The notes below the pieces were generated by a model. It was given only the letters and a program-made list of their open reading frames with translations. It searched no databases and was not told the origin of the DNA. Shown here piece after piece: positions 51,601 to 62,193 of a stretch of 64,000 bases of DNA. This DNA is from Mercenaria mercenaria (Eukaryota; Mollusca; Bivalvia; Venerida; Veneridae). Location of the stretch: assembly GCF_021730395.1 (NCBI RefSeq), contig NW_026461869.1, positions 1-64,000 of the forward strand, read 5' to 3'. The first letter of the stretch is position 1. Each line of letters starts with the position of its first letter. The position numbers and the translations under genes were made by a program.

Positions 51601-54600
51601 TCATATGTTACTGGTTCCGTTAACTTAAAAAAAAAAACCATCCATCTTGGTAGGACCACCTGAAATTCTGTCGGACCATCAGTTTGCAAAAGCTGCTGGT
51701 CCTTTGGACCACCACTGTAAAAAAGTTAGTGTCTAGCCCTGTCAGTATATGCAGACAACCAAGATGAATAACTATATACGGACGTTACTGTCATGGGGAT
51801 TTTCATCCCCGGCGCTTTGCGCCATGGATAAATCCCCTATCAATGATGGAAGTGTCTAGGGGTACGGATCTGTACCTCTAGACAGTTCTGTTAGGGTTTT
51901 TCTAGGGGTACGGATCTCCTTTTTCTAGAGCTTTAGGGTTATTTACATCTTAAATTTTGTTGAAAATGAAATAACTAGTAAGACATAACCAGTGTTCACT
52001 TCAAACTTGGATTTAATTTTTAAATGATTTACAGGTACCAGCGTTCACCCGATTGTTTACCTGCTCTTTCAAAACCTAAATAACCGAGGAACTCCAAATG
52101 AATACACTGTTCCTTGCCGATAAATTTATTGTTAAAAACAAACTGTTGTTAATAGATTAATGAGTGAATCTAACCGCTGAATAAATTAATATATGAAATT
52201 CAGCAGAAAAAAGAGGCATAATAATTATGCACCTATTTATTTTGTTATTTAGAAAACCCCTAACAGCCCTGTCTAGAGGTATGGATCCGTACCTCTAGAA
52301 TCAGATTCTAGAGGTACGGATCCGTACCCCTAGACACTTCCATCAATGGTACACATAAGATAAGGTTACTGATGACGAACCAGGAGCCGGACTAGACCCG
52401 TTTCCAGACAGACCGGATAGATATACAGTCTACTCGGGTATTCTGAACCAGTTTTCATAAAAATTAAAATTGGACTAATGCTTCAACATGTACAGTACTA
52501 CTGTTTGCAGGTCAAATTGCCCTTTCGTCTTTTCTTAAATCGATAAACTTGTACCTTTACAGCGATGCTGGAGCTATTTTTGGATCTCGTCTATACAGGT
52601 GACTCCGGCTTTCCAATACAAGTAAAAATTACTGAATGAACTTGTTTACATAGACTGCGCTTAACTGGATTGTAACAGATGTACTAGAACTAATCTTCAT
52701 TTAAAATTTAAATGAATCTTGCCATAATGCAAACTACATTTAGGTAGCGTGGATATGAAAAAAGACACCCTCTTGTACATTACAGGCCTTTTTCTGCCTA
52801 AATTTCAGTACCTTTTGCTGCATATTTTTAAATAATGTACCTCCTGTTTATTTTTTTAACAATAATTATAAAACGTGACTGACTCGAGTTGTTGGATTCG
52901 CTCATCGTTGATTGAAGGGCATAAATTCGATTCCCGGAACCGACCATGCCTCCTTAATTGAAAAAAAGTCGGCAGTTTCTTACTGAATATGCGAGTCTTA
53001 GTCTAACTAATTTGACGCGATCCTAGGAAACAGTTACGAGTAGTTTTCTCCACTCGAAAGAAATTGTCATTGCCAGATTTGGGTTTAAATGCTAATATTG
53101 TTGCGAATATAAGATAAATTCAAATAAAACTTACATGTATCAAAAGGTATTCCAAATATTTTTACTCAAGAGTTGAATATCATTATATTTTTGACTGGTT
53201 GATAACAACTATCTATTTACGTCCGATACATTTCCATACACAGGTTTATTTTTAGGTTACACGCCACGCCTATGTCATCGACATTTTTTTATTTACTGCA
53301 TGTACTTACTATTCGCATTATGGTTAACAATTTCGTTTTTACTGTATGTTTTTAAATTGATGGCATTTTCTTCTTATTAAAGATTTTTCTATTCTGTTTT
53401 TGCCTTTTCTAGCCGAAAGTCCAATTTTATTTTTCGCATTGATTTCAATTTATTTACTTATAAGACATAATAGCTATTTGCGATCGCGCTGTATAAAATT
53501 TTACCGGTAAATTTATGAAAAATCGGCCGTTTTTATGTAATTTTGATTAGTTTAAAGTTTGTATCTTAATGAAAATGCCCTAATATTCTAGCTACATCTA
53601 TCTTTTATCGACGTTGAAAGTTTGAAGCAAATCTGTTGGATATTAAAAGCTCCACACGCGTTTCCTGTGTACGGGACACCTAAATTTCGCGGTATTATTC
53701 TTATCTAAAATTTACCTGGTTACCTGTTTTCAGTTGCCTGTCGTCGTCTGCTTGTTTATTGAACGTTTTCACTACTGGATTTTCCTATGGTGACTTCTTT
53801 CTTATATCCATTACTCTGCTCTGTATGTTGTTTATGCCACCGTAGGTCCCTAACATCTATTTACAAATGCTTGCCTAACTTTACTGTAAATGATATTTTC
53901 TTCCTATGTTTACTATTTGTAATAGTTATAGTATGTGTGAGAGTGTGTTACCAGGATAAATCAGAGCTAGGGGTACATCGAGGGTATTTTTTCCTGCACA
54001 CATCGTCGAGGCCGGTAGGCCGAGACAGATATGTGAAGAGAAAAATACCGAGATGTACCCCTAGCTCTGATATATACTGGTAACACACGAGCATTACATA
54101 TTATAACTGTTTTATCGCATAGTTTATCATTAAAATTTATATATTATTTTCTTTTAAATTTGTTTATTATTATTTTTACTCTTTTGATTCCCTTTCTGCG
54201 CCTCGCTGACTGAAACACAAAACTTCTGTTTTAGGAAAAATTGTTCCCCAGATAAAAGTACCCAACAGATTTCTGCATTGGTTTTAAATCTCAGTCATTG
54301 GCCGGACATATTGTAAAACTTGTTGTTTTGTTTGTAAAAAAATCAAAGAAAAAGAAACATTTGAGAAATCTCAGAATTTCATATATTTCATGTATTTCTG
54401 AATTTGGCAATAACTATCAAGTTTTTGAAATATTCTAGTTTATTTATTCTTTTACTTTATAAATGTAGGTGTTTGTGACAATTCTTTCCCTGTGAACTGT
54501 AAATTGGAGCTAAAATCATCTTTTCTTTGAAAGGAAAAAATTATACTCCCTTGATAGGACCTCAATAGAGAAAAAGTGTTGCGATATATATCGGAACAGT

Positions 54601-57600
54601 TTTACTGTGCTGATATATATCGCAACAGTTTTTTTTCTAATGAAACTCTATAGAGATTTCTGTGTTGATTATATCGTAACAGTTTTGTAAAATATCAGCA
54701 CAGATTTTGTAGTATTAATGTGTGTTACCATGTTTAACATACTGCAAAGATCAAAGGAAAACTGCCGCACTATGCGATAAGATTTCTTATAGTTGTTTTA
54801 TTACCTTTGTTTCAGTTCTATGTAAAACATGTTAAAGTTGTTTCAAATTTTGGTTAAAACTGTTAAAACTAGCTAAAATATGATAACATTTTATAAAATC
54901 AGCATCGGCGTGTGCAAGCGATAAAACCAGTAAGTACTGCGATTTATCCTCAATTATTTTGGTCCTTTTAGAGTGACCTTCACAAATATAAAACAAACTA
55001 AACGTCGAATTATTTTGACTTATGTGAGTCTATAACTGGTTCTTTCCATGAACGAAGACAAGGCTTATCAGCTGCCTGTATGTTAATAACTGATATAGTG
55101 TTTAAACGACTTCAAATAAATAGTAGATAAATTCACATAGTTTTACACGTAAACCCCACCAAAAAATAAAATAAAAAAAAATCAAATAAATCAGTTTTTA
55201 TGGATATAACAATTACATTTTCTACAAGTGTTGCGGAGCTTGAAGGTTCAATGATCAATGATACCTTTCTATAAAACCATGTATACTTTTGCATGGTTAG
55301 AAATTTCGTCGATAATAATTGTCATAACAAACAAAAAACGCTGTTTTCATGTGAACATAGTTGAAATATTCTATATTCTACTTTTGAAACAATATATATC
55401 TATTATCTCCTTATTCATTGCACTTTACAATGTATGCAAGTACGGCGATACTTCAAAGATAGAGTCAGAGCGCGCGCTTTGTGTGACGTCAAGATAAAGA
55501 AAAAAAGTTTCACCACAAAGTGAATGAATGAGGCGGGGTTAACCTGTCAGCATTGCTCCAAAAATAGCTTCAGCTTCACGGTTTTTGTGACGTAAAAGAG
55601 TAACTCTATCAATTTCAAAAAGGAGGAAAGCGCAATTTGATCTGCAAACAGTAGTATCTTTTGGATAAAGCTTTATCAATATCAGCCTTGCGTAAAATAT
55701 TTTACTGCATAGCTGGAAAGATCAAAGTTCAAGGATTCAGGAAATAATTGCATGATGTCTCATTCAAAATGAGGAATTGGCACAGGAGGGCTTAGTAATA
55801 TTTAATGATAACTGAAACAAGTTATGAAAGAATAAGCAGTAACTCAAACGGGTTATAAACTGCGATAACTTGAAACAGTTACACCCCTGACTGGTGTAAT
55901 ACATAGTAGCATGTAAATGGTTCAGACTTACTATTCGACATGAGTTCAAGGCATTTTTAAATGAATAGTGTAACACAAATAAATATTTAACGCTGATGAA
56001 AGTGAAGTTAAGTATATGTGTTATAAATAAACAACTATTTGGCAGGGAATAGAACAGACAAGAGTACAGTGATTCAGAATACCCCATATTTAATGACATT
56101 ATTTTGTTTAATATAAACAACTTTATTATATAATGTAATGTTAAAATATTTATATATCTATAGTGTGATAGGTTTTACACCATGTCCATGTATTATTTAT
56201 CTTTGTACATACCTGACAATGAAGTAAGAGTTTCTTGAAGGGAGCAGCTCTATAAGATTACAAACATAATCATTTTTTTAATTTTGCTGAAGTAATTGTT
56301 GTCATCAGCTGTAAAACGTTTACAGTGACCCGCATTTGAAACTGATTCGGAATACCCAGGTAGATTGTAGATAGTGGGTAATCGATTACTTTAAAGGTGG
56401 ATAATCAGATTTTGGCCATGTAATGGATTTGTTCGAAACTTTAGCATCTGATCATTTACACTCATTTATGTTCACTTAACACAAATTAGATTTTCACTGG
56501 AGGTATTTTTAAAATTTCATTTTCCTATCCTGGTTGCCCAACCAAGATAGAGTTATTTTATCATAAGTATAAATTTGATAAACATACTTTGCCTAAGGAA
56601 ATGTATAAATATTAGACATATTGTAATATATTTGTAAAATATTTGCATTAAAAATTATGTATTTAAATGGAATTCATTAGAAACACAAGTTTGAAAAATT
56701 ATTATTACCTCCATTTGCCTATCTTGGTTAGATTGGAAATAAATGAATTCAGAAGCTACATACAGCTTTAAAACTTGCATTTTGGTTCAGATTGTTCAAT
56801 AGTTTATATGTCTATCAAATGCAAATGTAAAACTAGACATTGTATCGAAATAAAAAGAAATACCCAGCTTTTTATATACTTTCATATTAAAGGGGAGTAA
56901 TTACAAAATTTTATAAAAATAATAAAATATACATTTCAAATAGGAATCTAACTCTGTGTAATCGGTCTTTTTGTTCCTTAAATAATTCTCTACCAGAATA
57001 TACAAAAAGTAAAAAATGTCATTAAATGTTGTTTAAATGTGATTGACCACCTTTAATTTAGAGGCATAAGCTATAAAAAAAAAAAACAAAAAAAAAAACG
57101 TTTTGATTGAAATGCACAAACACAGTTCAAGCCACAAAATTTGAAAGCTTAGGCATGATGCAAAATAAAATTGGGAGGGTGGGTTGTGGGGTCATGACCA
57201 CGACTTCTCATATGACACCAGTAATGGTTTTTACAGGAAGCAGACTCAAGAGTGGTTCAAATAAGCTTAAAGCTTTCATCACAAATTATCAAGATTAAAT
57301 AAATTGATTACTAAGAAATAGAGGCGCTATATATTTTATCGGCGGTGAAGAGGAGTGCGGGAGGGTTTCAATGGTCAGGAGACAGCAAACAAAGACCTTT
57401 TTTTTAGATGTGGCCCAATTCCAAAAGAAAAATTCTCAATCCAGAGCTATAATCAAGTCACGAATTACGTACTGGCATTTTGCGACGATTAAAGTACCGT
57501 ACTACAGGTGCCAGATTTTAGCTTGGTAACTCATAAGGAAAGTTGGTTTACTGCCATTAGTACTGAATAAAGGGAAGATTATAGCTACAACAAAACAAAA

Positions 57601-60600
57601 TGTAACTCAATTCGAAATTTATATTAAAGGGATAAATGTAAAAAAATTCATGTCAAAAACCTGATGTCCTCTGGGGAAAAGATACATGTACTGCCAGTGA
57701 AACAAATCAGTCTCCCAGTAATGTCTCTGTTGGACACTGGAAAATGTACTAGAGAATCTGCAAGTTTGTCAAGTGGTCAGCAGGTCTTTTATTCATCATT
57801 TTGGGAATGCCACCAAAACCAGTGGAATTGTGAAAATGCTCTCAGAAATTGTCTTAATTGCAGACATGGGGTAATCGATTAAAGTAATCATGATGATTAA
57901 TAATTGATTAATATTTTTCATTAATCATACTTTTTTCTGATTAATGATTAATAATTTAATCGATTAATGAAGAAAATTTGGCTGTAATCATGATTATTTT
58001 ACAATTAATATAATGATTACTTGTTTATATATGAGACTGATCATTACCTTGTAATGTACAGCATTGTGGTCATACAGGTCATAAATGTGTGGCAATTAAC
58101 AAGTATGGTTAGAGGATTACACTTTCAGGATATTGATTGACAATTATCACCTAATTTAGGGGTACCCAATTGCATACATCTGCTTGTAATTTGCCTCAGG
58201 GCACAGTTTTAAATCACCATACAATAATTTGTATGGAGATTTAAAAGTTAGTAAAGTTAATATGGGGAAAAAGAAACTCTATTTATTCAAGAAATATAAA
58301 AAGACTGAATTTCATAATTGCTCTTAACTTGTGACCATGATTTGGTAAGTTTAGTTAACACTATTCAAGGTACATTCTTGTATACTGATCTTCCTCAGAT
58401 GTCAACATTGTTTAGTCCTTTGTTATTCTTTTGCCAGAAAATATATTTGTGCCATTTATAGAATCATTTGCACCCAGAGTAGTTCAGACTTGGTAGTATG
58501 GCTGCTAGGAAGCATTTCCAATTTCCGGATAATATACCTGCCAAAGGAACTGTAAAAGCAGGGTGCAAGCACTGTAATATCATTCATATCTGGGAATGTT
58601 AAGGTTTCGATGGAGGCCTTGAGAAACAAAAATCAAACAACACCAAATCATAGAAAGAAAGAGTTGTTTGACATGAAAATTGAACAGCATGTAAAACATG
58701 TGTATTACTTTACGAAACAAGTGTCAGTATACTGATATAAACATTGAATTCCAGAAAAGGGTTGCCTAAAGGGGCTCCACTTCCGGACAGTTAAACGCCT
58801 TTAAAAACTCACCATTTTCAAAGAACAGTTACACATGTTCGTTTTGATGCATTTGCAATAGCGTGAGAGTGGCGAAATTTCGCATAACAAGGTGGAACAC
58901 AGTTTTCAGCAATTGTTTATCATTTTTTCTTTACAAATGGCATTCATTTTCAAAGGGAGACAACTGTTCCCGATTATTTTAAGTATAAATGGCATTCATT
59001 TTCAAAGGGAAACAACTTTTTCCGATTATTTTAAGTAATCTTTGAGAAAAAGTTGTCTCCCTTTGAAAATGAATGCCATTTGTAAAGAAAAAATGATAAA
59101 CAATTGCTGAAAACTATGTTCCACCTTGTTACGTGAAATTTCACCACTCGCACGCTATTGCAAATGCATCAAAACAAACATGTGTAACAGTTCTTTGAAA
59201 ATGGTGAGTTTTTAAAGGCGTTCAACTGTCCGGAAGTGGAGCCCCTTTAGGCAGCCCTTTTCCGGAATTCAATGTTTATTTCAGTATACTGACACTTGTT
59301 TCGTAAAGTAATATACATGTTTTACATGCTGTTCAATTTTCATGTCAAACAACTCTTTCTTTCTATGATTTGGTGTTGTTTGATTTTTGTTTCTCAAGGC
59401 CTCCATCGAAACCTTAAAACAACATATGTGTGGTAGGACATCAAGCAGGAAATTACGGGATACCTGATGTCAGAATGTGTTGACATTGACCCGCTCAAAT
59501 ACTGGAAGGACAATGCTGATAAATATCCAACACTTGCATGTCTAGCAAGAAAATTCCTTGTTGTACCTGCCACCTCTGCCCCTGTGGAATGGCTGTTCAG
59601 TATCGCTGGAAAAAAAATTTGGCCTGAAAGCTGCAGGCTGAGTGATAAGACATTTCAACGATTCATGATGATCAAATGCAACATATACGTGAAGAACCAT
59701 TTGACTCTAGTTGACTGTGTAGATGAATATACTTTGTCAAGTGCTGTATATATGTTTAGAGCTATGTGATTTATGTTTCATTCTCTGCTTTTCAAAAATA
59801 ATCATTAATCATGATTTAACCTTGGGTTATTGGTTAATAATTTAATCGAATAATAGAAATTGGTCTGTTAATCAATTAATAATCGATTATTCAAAAATGT
59901 CTTAATGATCGATTACTTTTCAAAGTAATCGGCCCCATGTCTTAATTGGGAAAATTTGCAAATTACCAAAATCTAAGTAAAGATTTTTATATGCCTGTTT
60001 GAAAAACGGGACATATTATGGGAACGCCCCTGGCGGGCGGGCGGCGTCCACAGACTTTGTCCGGAGCATATGTTCTTCATGCATGGAGGGATTTTGATGA
60101 AACTTGGCACAATTGTTCACCATCATGAGACGGAGTCCCTTGGTCTAAGGTCAAGGTCATACTTAGAGGCCAAAGGTCAGATACAAGAATGACTTTGTCC
60201 GAAGCATTTCTTCTTCATGCATCGAGGGATTTTGATGTAACTTGGCACAATTGTACACCATCATGAGACGAAGTGTCATGCGCAGGTCCCTTCTTTAGAA
60301 TTACTTCCCTTTGTTGTTACTATAAATAGCTTATATTGCAACTTTTTCATTACTAGTCGTAGGGAAAAATCGAGACTACTTTTCTGTAGTACAACATGCA
60401 TGTTACATCCAATTTTGAGGTGTATTTTGACCTATCTCTACAGGATAAGGATTTTTGTGTGGACTTATAATTTTTTTTTTTTTTTTTTTTTTTTAAGATT
60501 AACTTCCCTTAGTTGTTACTATAAATAACCTATACTGTAACTTTTTTATAATTGACTGTAGGAAAAAAACAAGATCACTTTTCTGTGGTACAACATAGAT

Positions 60601-61503
60601 GTTACTTTTAAATTTTAGGTGTATTTTAAGGTATCTCTAGCCCGCCCGCTTAGCTCAGTAGGTAAGAGCGTTGGTCTACGGATCTCGGGGTCGCGAGTTC
60701 GATCCTCGGGCGGGGCGTATGTTCTCTGTGACTATTTGATAAACGACATTGTGTCTGAAATCATTAGTCCTCCACCTCTGATAATTCATGTGGGGAAGTT
60801 GGCAGTTACTTGCGGAGAACAGGTTTGTACTGGTACAGAATCCAGGAACACTGGTTAGGTTAAATGCCCGCCGTTACATGACTGAAATACTGTTGAAAAA
60901 CGGCGTTAAACCCAAAACAAACAAAAAAAATTTAAGGTATCTCTACTTGGTAAGGAGTTTTTTTGTGGACATAGAAAAACAAAAGAATTACAATAATTAC
61001 TAAACAACCACAAAGTTAAGATTCCATTAGCAAACACAGCTGCTGTTTGCTAATTTGCTGCGACGGGCGTATATTGTGACATTCTTGCACTCTTGTTTTA
61101 GGTAAAATATTAATGAAATGCATTTCAGTAATTGTTCAAATGTATACTGTAACTATCATTGTAACGTTCTCTCCCAAATTTGTTCAGATGGGTTAAGAGG
61201 CCACTAAAATTAAAAATAGAAAGACCTGTAAACACCGTCTTCCCATGAACTTCTTGATAGATCTTCTGCAGACTTGTTTGGATTTTTATTGTGTGCAGGG
61301 TAAAATTCTCTACGCTTTAGCTCAATCGTATATGTGAATTATATATAAATATAGGTGAATGGGAACGTCTGTGTATTTCAGGATGGGTATAGAGCTGGTA
61401 TAGATGTTGGCCAGGAAGAATGTCTACAGGAAGGATTCAATACAACTTTTACCCAGTCTTCAAAACTTCTTTTTGCTGTCTCCGAATTAAGAGGAATAGT
61501 TAG
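48587..61503 (+). CDS. YAE1: YAE1-like Fe-S assembly adaptor (first two coding exons in window)
   Basis: Exon 1 48587-48670, exon 2 61382-61503. Together they give MCDDFDDLDDESMILEKSWK, KTIDGINK, then DGYRAGIDVGQEECLQEGFN and a tail ending ELRGIV. This aligns with human YAE1 (KEGYRDGIDAGKAVTLQQGFNQGY and YGRLRG). The spaced glycines are the start of the Yae1 GX3 repeat. In yeast and human, YAE1 with LTO1 recruits the cytosolic Fe-S targeting complex to ABCE1/Rli1. The acidic N-terminus followed by a tryptophan before the repeat also fits. The 3' exons are probably beyond 64000. The 12.7-kb intron is almost all transposons. Human Yae1 domain glycines in the second half are weaker here. Confidence 0.85.
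49251..51741. mobile_element. hAT-type non-autonomous element, TCAGT target duplication
   Basis: CAGGGCTCGACACTAAC on the left and GTTAGTGTCTAGCCCTG on the right are terminal inverted repeats of the hAT type. TCAGT (49246-49250 and 51742-51746) flanks both, a 5-bp duplication as in the hAT5 group. Subterminal regions hold repeated GGTCC/GGACC words (CTGGTCCGCTGGTCC, CGGACCATC). About 1 kb of it is the nested element at 50104-51122. No transposase remains; the 83-residue frame at 49546-49797 is unrecognised. Lies in YAE1 intron 1. Confidence 0.75.
50104..51122 (-). mobile_element. Helentron-like element H7 nested in the hAT element
   Basis: Read on the minus strand it starts ACAAGAGCACCGCCTTGCGG with a hairpin (GCACCGCC/GGGTGC). 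It ends in TCAGATGAGCTAAAAA. ATCAGATGAG near the 5' end and CTCATCTGAT at the other are subterminal inverted repeats. The core has five monomers of about 174 bp (GGTTAAGTTTTATGTTTAGG, AACTATCAAAGCTATTGCTT, CACCATCATAAGCTGACCCT). A GTCGGCGTCGGCGTCGGCG stretch takes the place of GACGGACG. The 65-68 residue frames here are the repeat. Confidence 0.75.
51844..52345. mobile_element. 502-bp palindromic MITE
   Basis: The left end TGATGGAAGTGTCTAGGGGT and the right end ACCCCTAGACACTTCCATCA are perfect inverted repeats that continue as GTACGGATC, GTACCTCTAGACAG and TGTTAGGG. Within the arms, CTAGAGGTACGGATCC-type self-complementary blocks of about 26 bp recur three to four times. No clear target duplication. 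Confidence 0.75.
52871..53115 (+). mobile_element. tRNA-derived SINE, second type
   Basis: ACTCGAGTTGTTGG resembles an A box, and AAATTCGATTCCCGG at about 52923 is a good B box, spaced like a tRNA. The body has GTCTAACTAATTTGACGCGA then TCCTAGG, and AGTAGTTTTCTCCACTCGAA. No target duplication found. Bases 53116-53942 hold nothing recognised. Confidence 0.5.
53943..54088. mobile_element. 146-bp hairpin MITE
   Basis: GTGTGTTACCAGGATAAATC then AGAGCTAGGGGTACATCGAG pairs with CGAGATGTACCCCTAGCTCT and GATATATACTGGTAACACAC. Arms about 50 bp, short loop with GAGGCCGGTAGGCC. The 98-residue frame crossing it is not a gene. Confidence 0.75.
54572..54720. repeat. GATATATATCG-AACAGTTTT motif cluster
   Basis: GATATATATCG or a close variant followed by AACAGTTTT occurs three times in 150 bp. 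GTTGCGATATATATC and GATATATATCGCAAC form an inverted pair. Origin unclear. The stretch 54721-56390 shows no gene; a TGACGTCA occurs near 55487. Confidence 0.5.
56391..57056. mobile_element. 658-bp TTAA-flanked MITE
   Basis: TTAA at 56391-56394 and 57053-57056 flank AGGTGGATAATCA on the left and TGATTGACCACCT on the right (element 56395-57052). The interior is AT-rich with no frame. Bases 57057-57852 have an A-run and no recognised gene; the 72-residue frame at 57664 is unassigned. Confidence 0.6.
58498..58602 (+). pseudogene. hAT transposase N-terminal BED-finger fragment
   Basis: MAARKHFQFPDNIPAKGTVK then AGCKHCN. The CxxC of a BED zinc finger is present, the His/Cys partner pair is not. 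The frame ends at a TAA formed at the TTAA where the foldback element begins, so the insertion itself cut the gene. Confidence 0.6.
58603..59413. mobile_element. 811-bp foldback element flanked by TTAA
   Basis: TTAA at 58599-58602 and 59414-59417. The ends GGTTTCGATGGAGGCCTT and AAGGCCTCCATCGAAACC start arms of nearly 400 bp that are inverted copies of each other with few mismatches (for example CTTCCGGACAGTTAAACGCC and GGCGTTCAACTGTCCGGAAG). Near the centre, ATGGCATTCATTTTCAAAGG is duplicated in tandem on the left side only. Size and TTAA suggest piggyBac-type mobilisation; inference. Confidence 0.8.
59437..59769 (+). pseudogene. hAT transposase C-terminal dimerisation region
   Basis: DIKQEITGYLMSECVDIDPL then KYWKDNADKYPTLACLARKF, LVVPATSAPVEWLFSIAGK and the tail. 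This is the well-known hAT C-terminal signature (YPxLAxLARxxLxVPATSAPVERxFS). An in-frame stop precedes it at 59434 and no DDE or RNase H-like part is present, so it is not functional. The tail ends at a TGA near 59769. Confidence 0.88.
59984..61098 (-). mobile_element. Helentron-like element H11 (carries a SINE)
   Basis: On the minus strand it starts AACAAGAGTGCAAGAATGTC. It ends GTCCCGTTTTTCAAACAGGC then ATATAAAAA, where CCCGTTTTTCAAACAGG-type pairing gives a hairpin. GGACGCCGCCCGCCCGCC stands before it. Two monomers (60060-60290) match those of H10 (GAGGGATTTTGATG, ACTTGGCACAATTGT, CCATCATGAGACG). The shared module occurs twice (60290-60450 and 60495-60965), the second interrupted by the SINE. 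A T-run lies at 60471-60494. Confidence 0.7.
60640..60930 (+). mobile_element. tRNA-derived SINE with perfect 15-bp target duplication
   Basis: The tRNA-like head at 60644-60716 has an A box (TTAGCTCAGTAGG) and a B box (GAGTTCGATCCTC). The body (GTGACTATTTGATAAACGAC, GCGGAGAACAGGTTTGTACT, CCGTTACATGACTGAAATAC) ends GGCGTTAAACCCAAAACAAA then an A-rich tail. TTTAAGGTATCTCTA at 60625-60639 and 60931-60945 is the target duplication. The perfect duplication and intact boxes mean a recent insertion. It is not a functional tRNA gene. Confidence 0.93.
61382..61503 (+). CDS. YAE1: YAE1 exon 2 (Yae1 GX3 domain)
   Basis: Acceptor GTATTTCAG, donor GTGTGT. Encodes DGYRAGIDVGQEECLQEGFN then TTFTQSSKLLFAVSELRGIV, ending two bases into the next codon. 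The spacing of glycines 30, 34, 38 and 46 follows the family pattern. Downstream 61504-62190 shows no further matching exon. Confidence 0.88.
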
Positions 61504-62193
61504 GTGTGTTTTGTCATTTACCTTCAGTGAATTACTAATTATTACTAGAATTTCTGGTCAGCACTGTTATATATAAATGAAATCACACATAAAACTAATA
61601 AGTCTGTAGAATTTTATTAACATAAGGCCACACCAAACTGATTACCTGTTCGTCGGATTTCCTGCACCAATTTGACGGGAAATGAAACAAAAAAATTTTT
61701 TTTGATTGCCCACACCTGGCGTATTCTTTGTGCTGGGTCGAAATCAGTAGAAACGAAAAAAAGAGGAAATTTCGAAGTTTAAACGCACCTTGCTTGTAAT
61801 TTTATCGGAACATCAGAAGAACGTGTTCGCTGACAATGTTCTCTGACACAGCCACCAATTCGACTATGTAGTCTCCCTACCGCACAGAAGGGATACCTAC
61901 CCTGGTAGTATCAGTTTATTCGATTAAATTTTTTGTAATATTCGATCGCTTTAAAAGTCGAGCATAAGAAAATGGCAGCCCCCTATGTCTTTTTTGTCTC
62001 GTGCCGAGATGACGAACGTTAAGTATTTCCAGCAACAGCTGTTGAGATTTCTGTGAGCTGCAGAGTGTTACAGAGTTGTTTAGGGCTGCGGCGCTATACA
62101 ATAAGATGAATCTTTCCGCAGATACAGTCATATAAAACCTGCCGGGGCATGTGTGTTTATCAAACGCAGGTTTCTGTTTTTGACTTTTGTTGA

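Larger units (their letters stand above)
57861..59940 (+). mobile_element. deleted hAT element with 8-bp target duplication
   Basis: CTTAATTG occurs at 57853-57860 and 59941-59948. Inside it, CAGACATGGGG on the left and CCCCATGT on the right are inverted, though the last three bases of the right end are lost. Subterminal regions are crowded with GATTAATAATTGATTAAT-type words (57871-57990 and 59800-59930). Two transposase pieces remain: a BED-finger start and the dimerisation end. The middle is missing and a foldback element occupies the gap. Lies in YAE1 intron 1. Confidence 0.85.

Noticed and set aside
57664-57882. 72-residue plus-strand exon
   Set aside because: No recognised homology, and its end runs into the hAT terminal repeat.
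60644-60716. tRNA gene
   Set aside because: A and B boxes are good, but the anticodon stem does not pair well and the sequence continues into a SINE body with a tail and a 15-bp target duplication.
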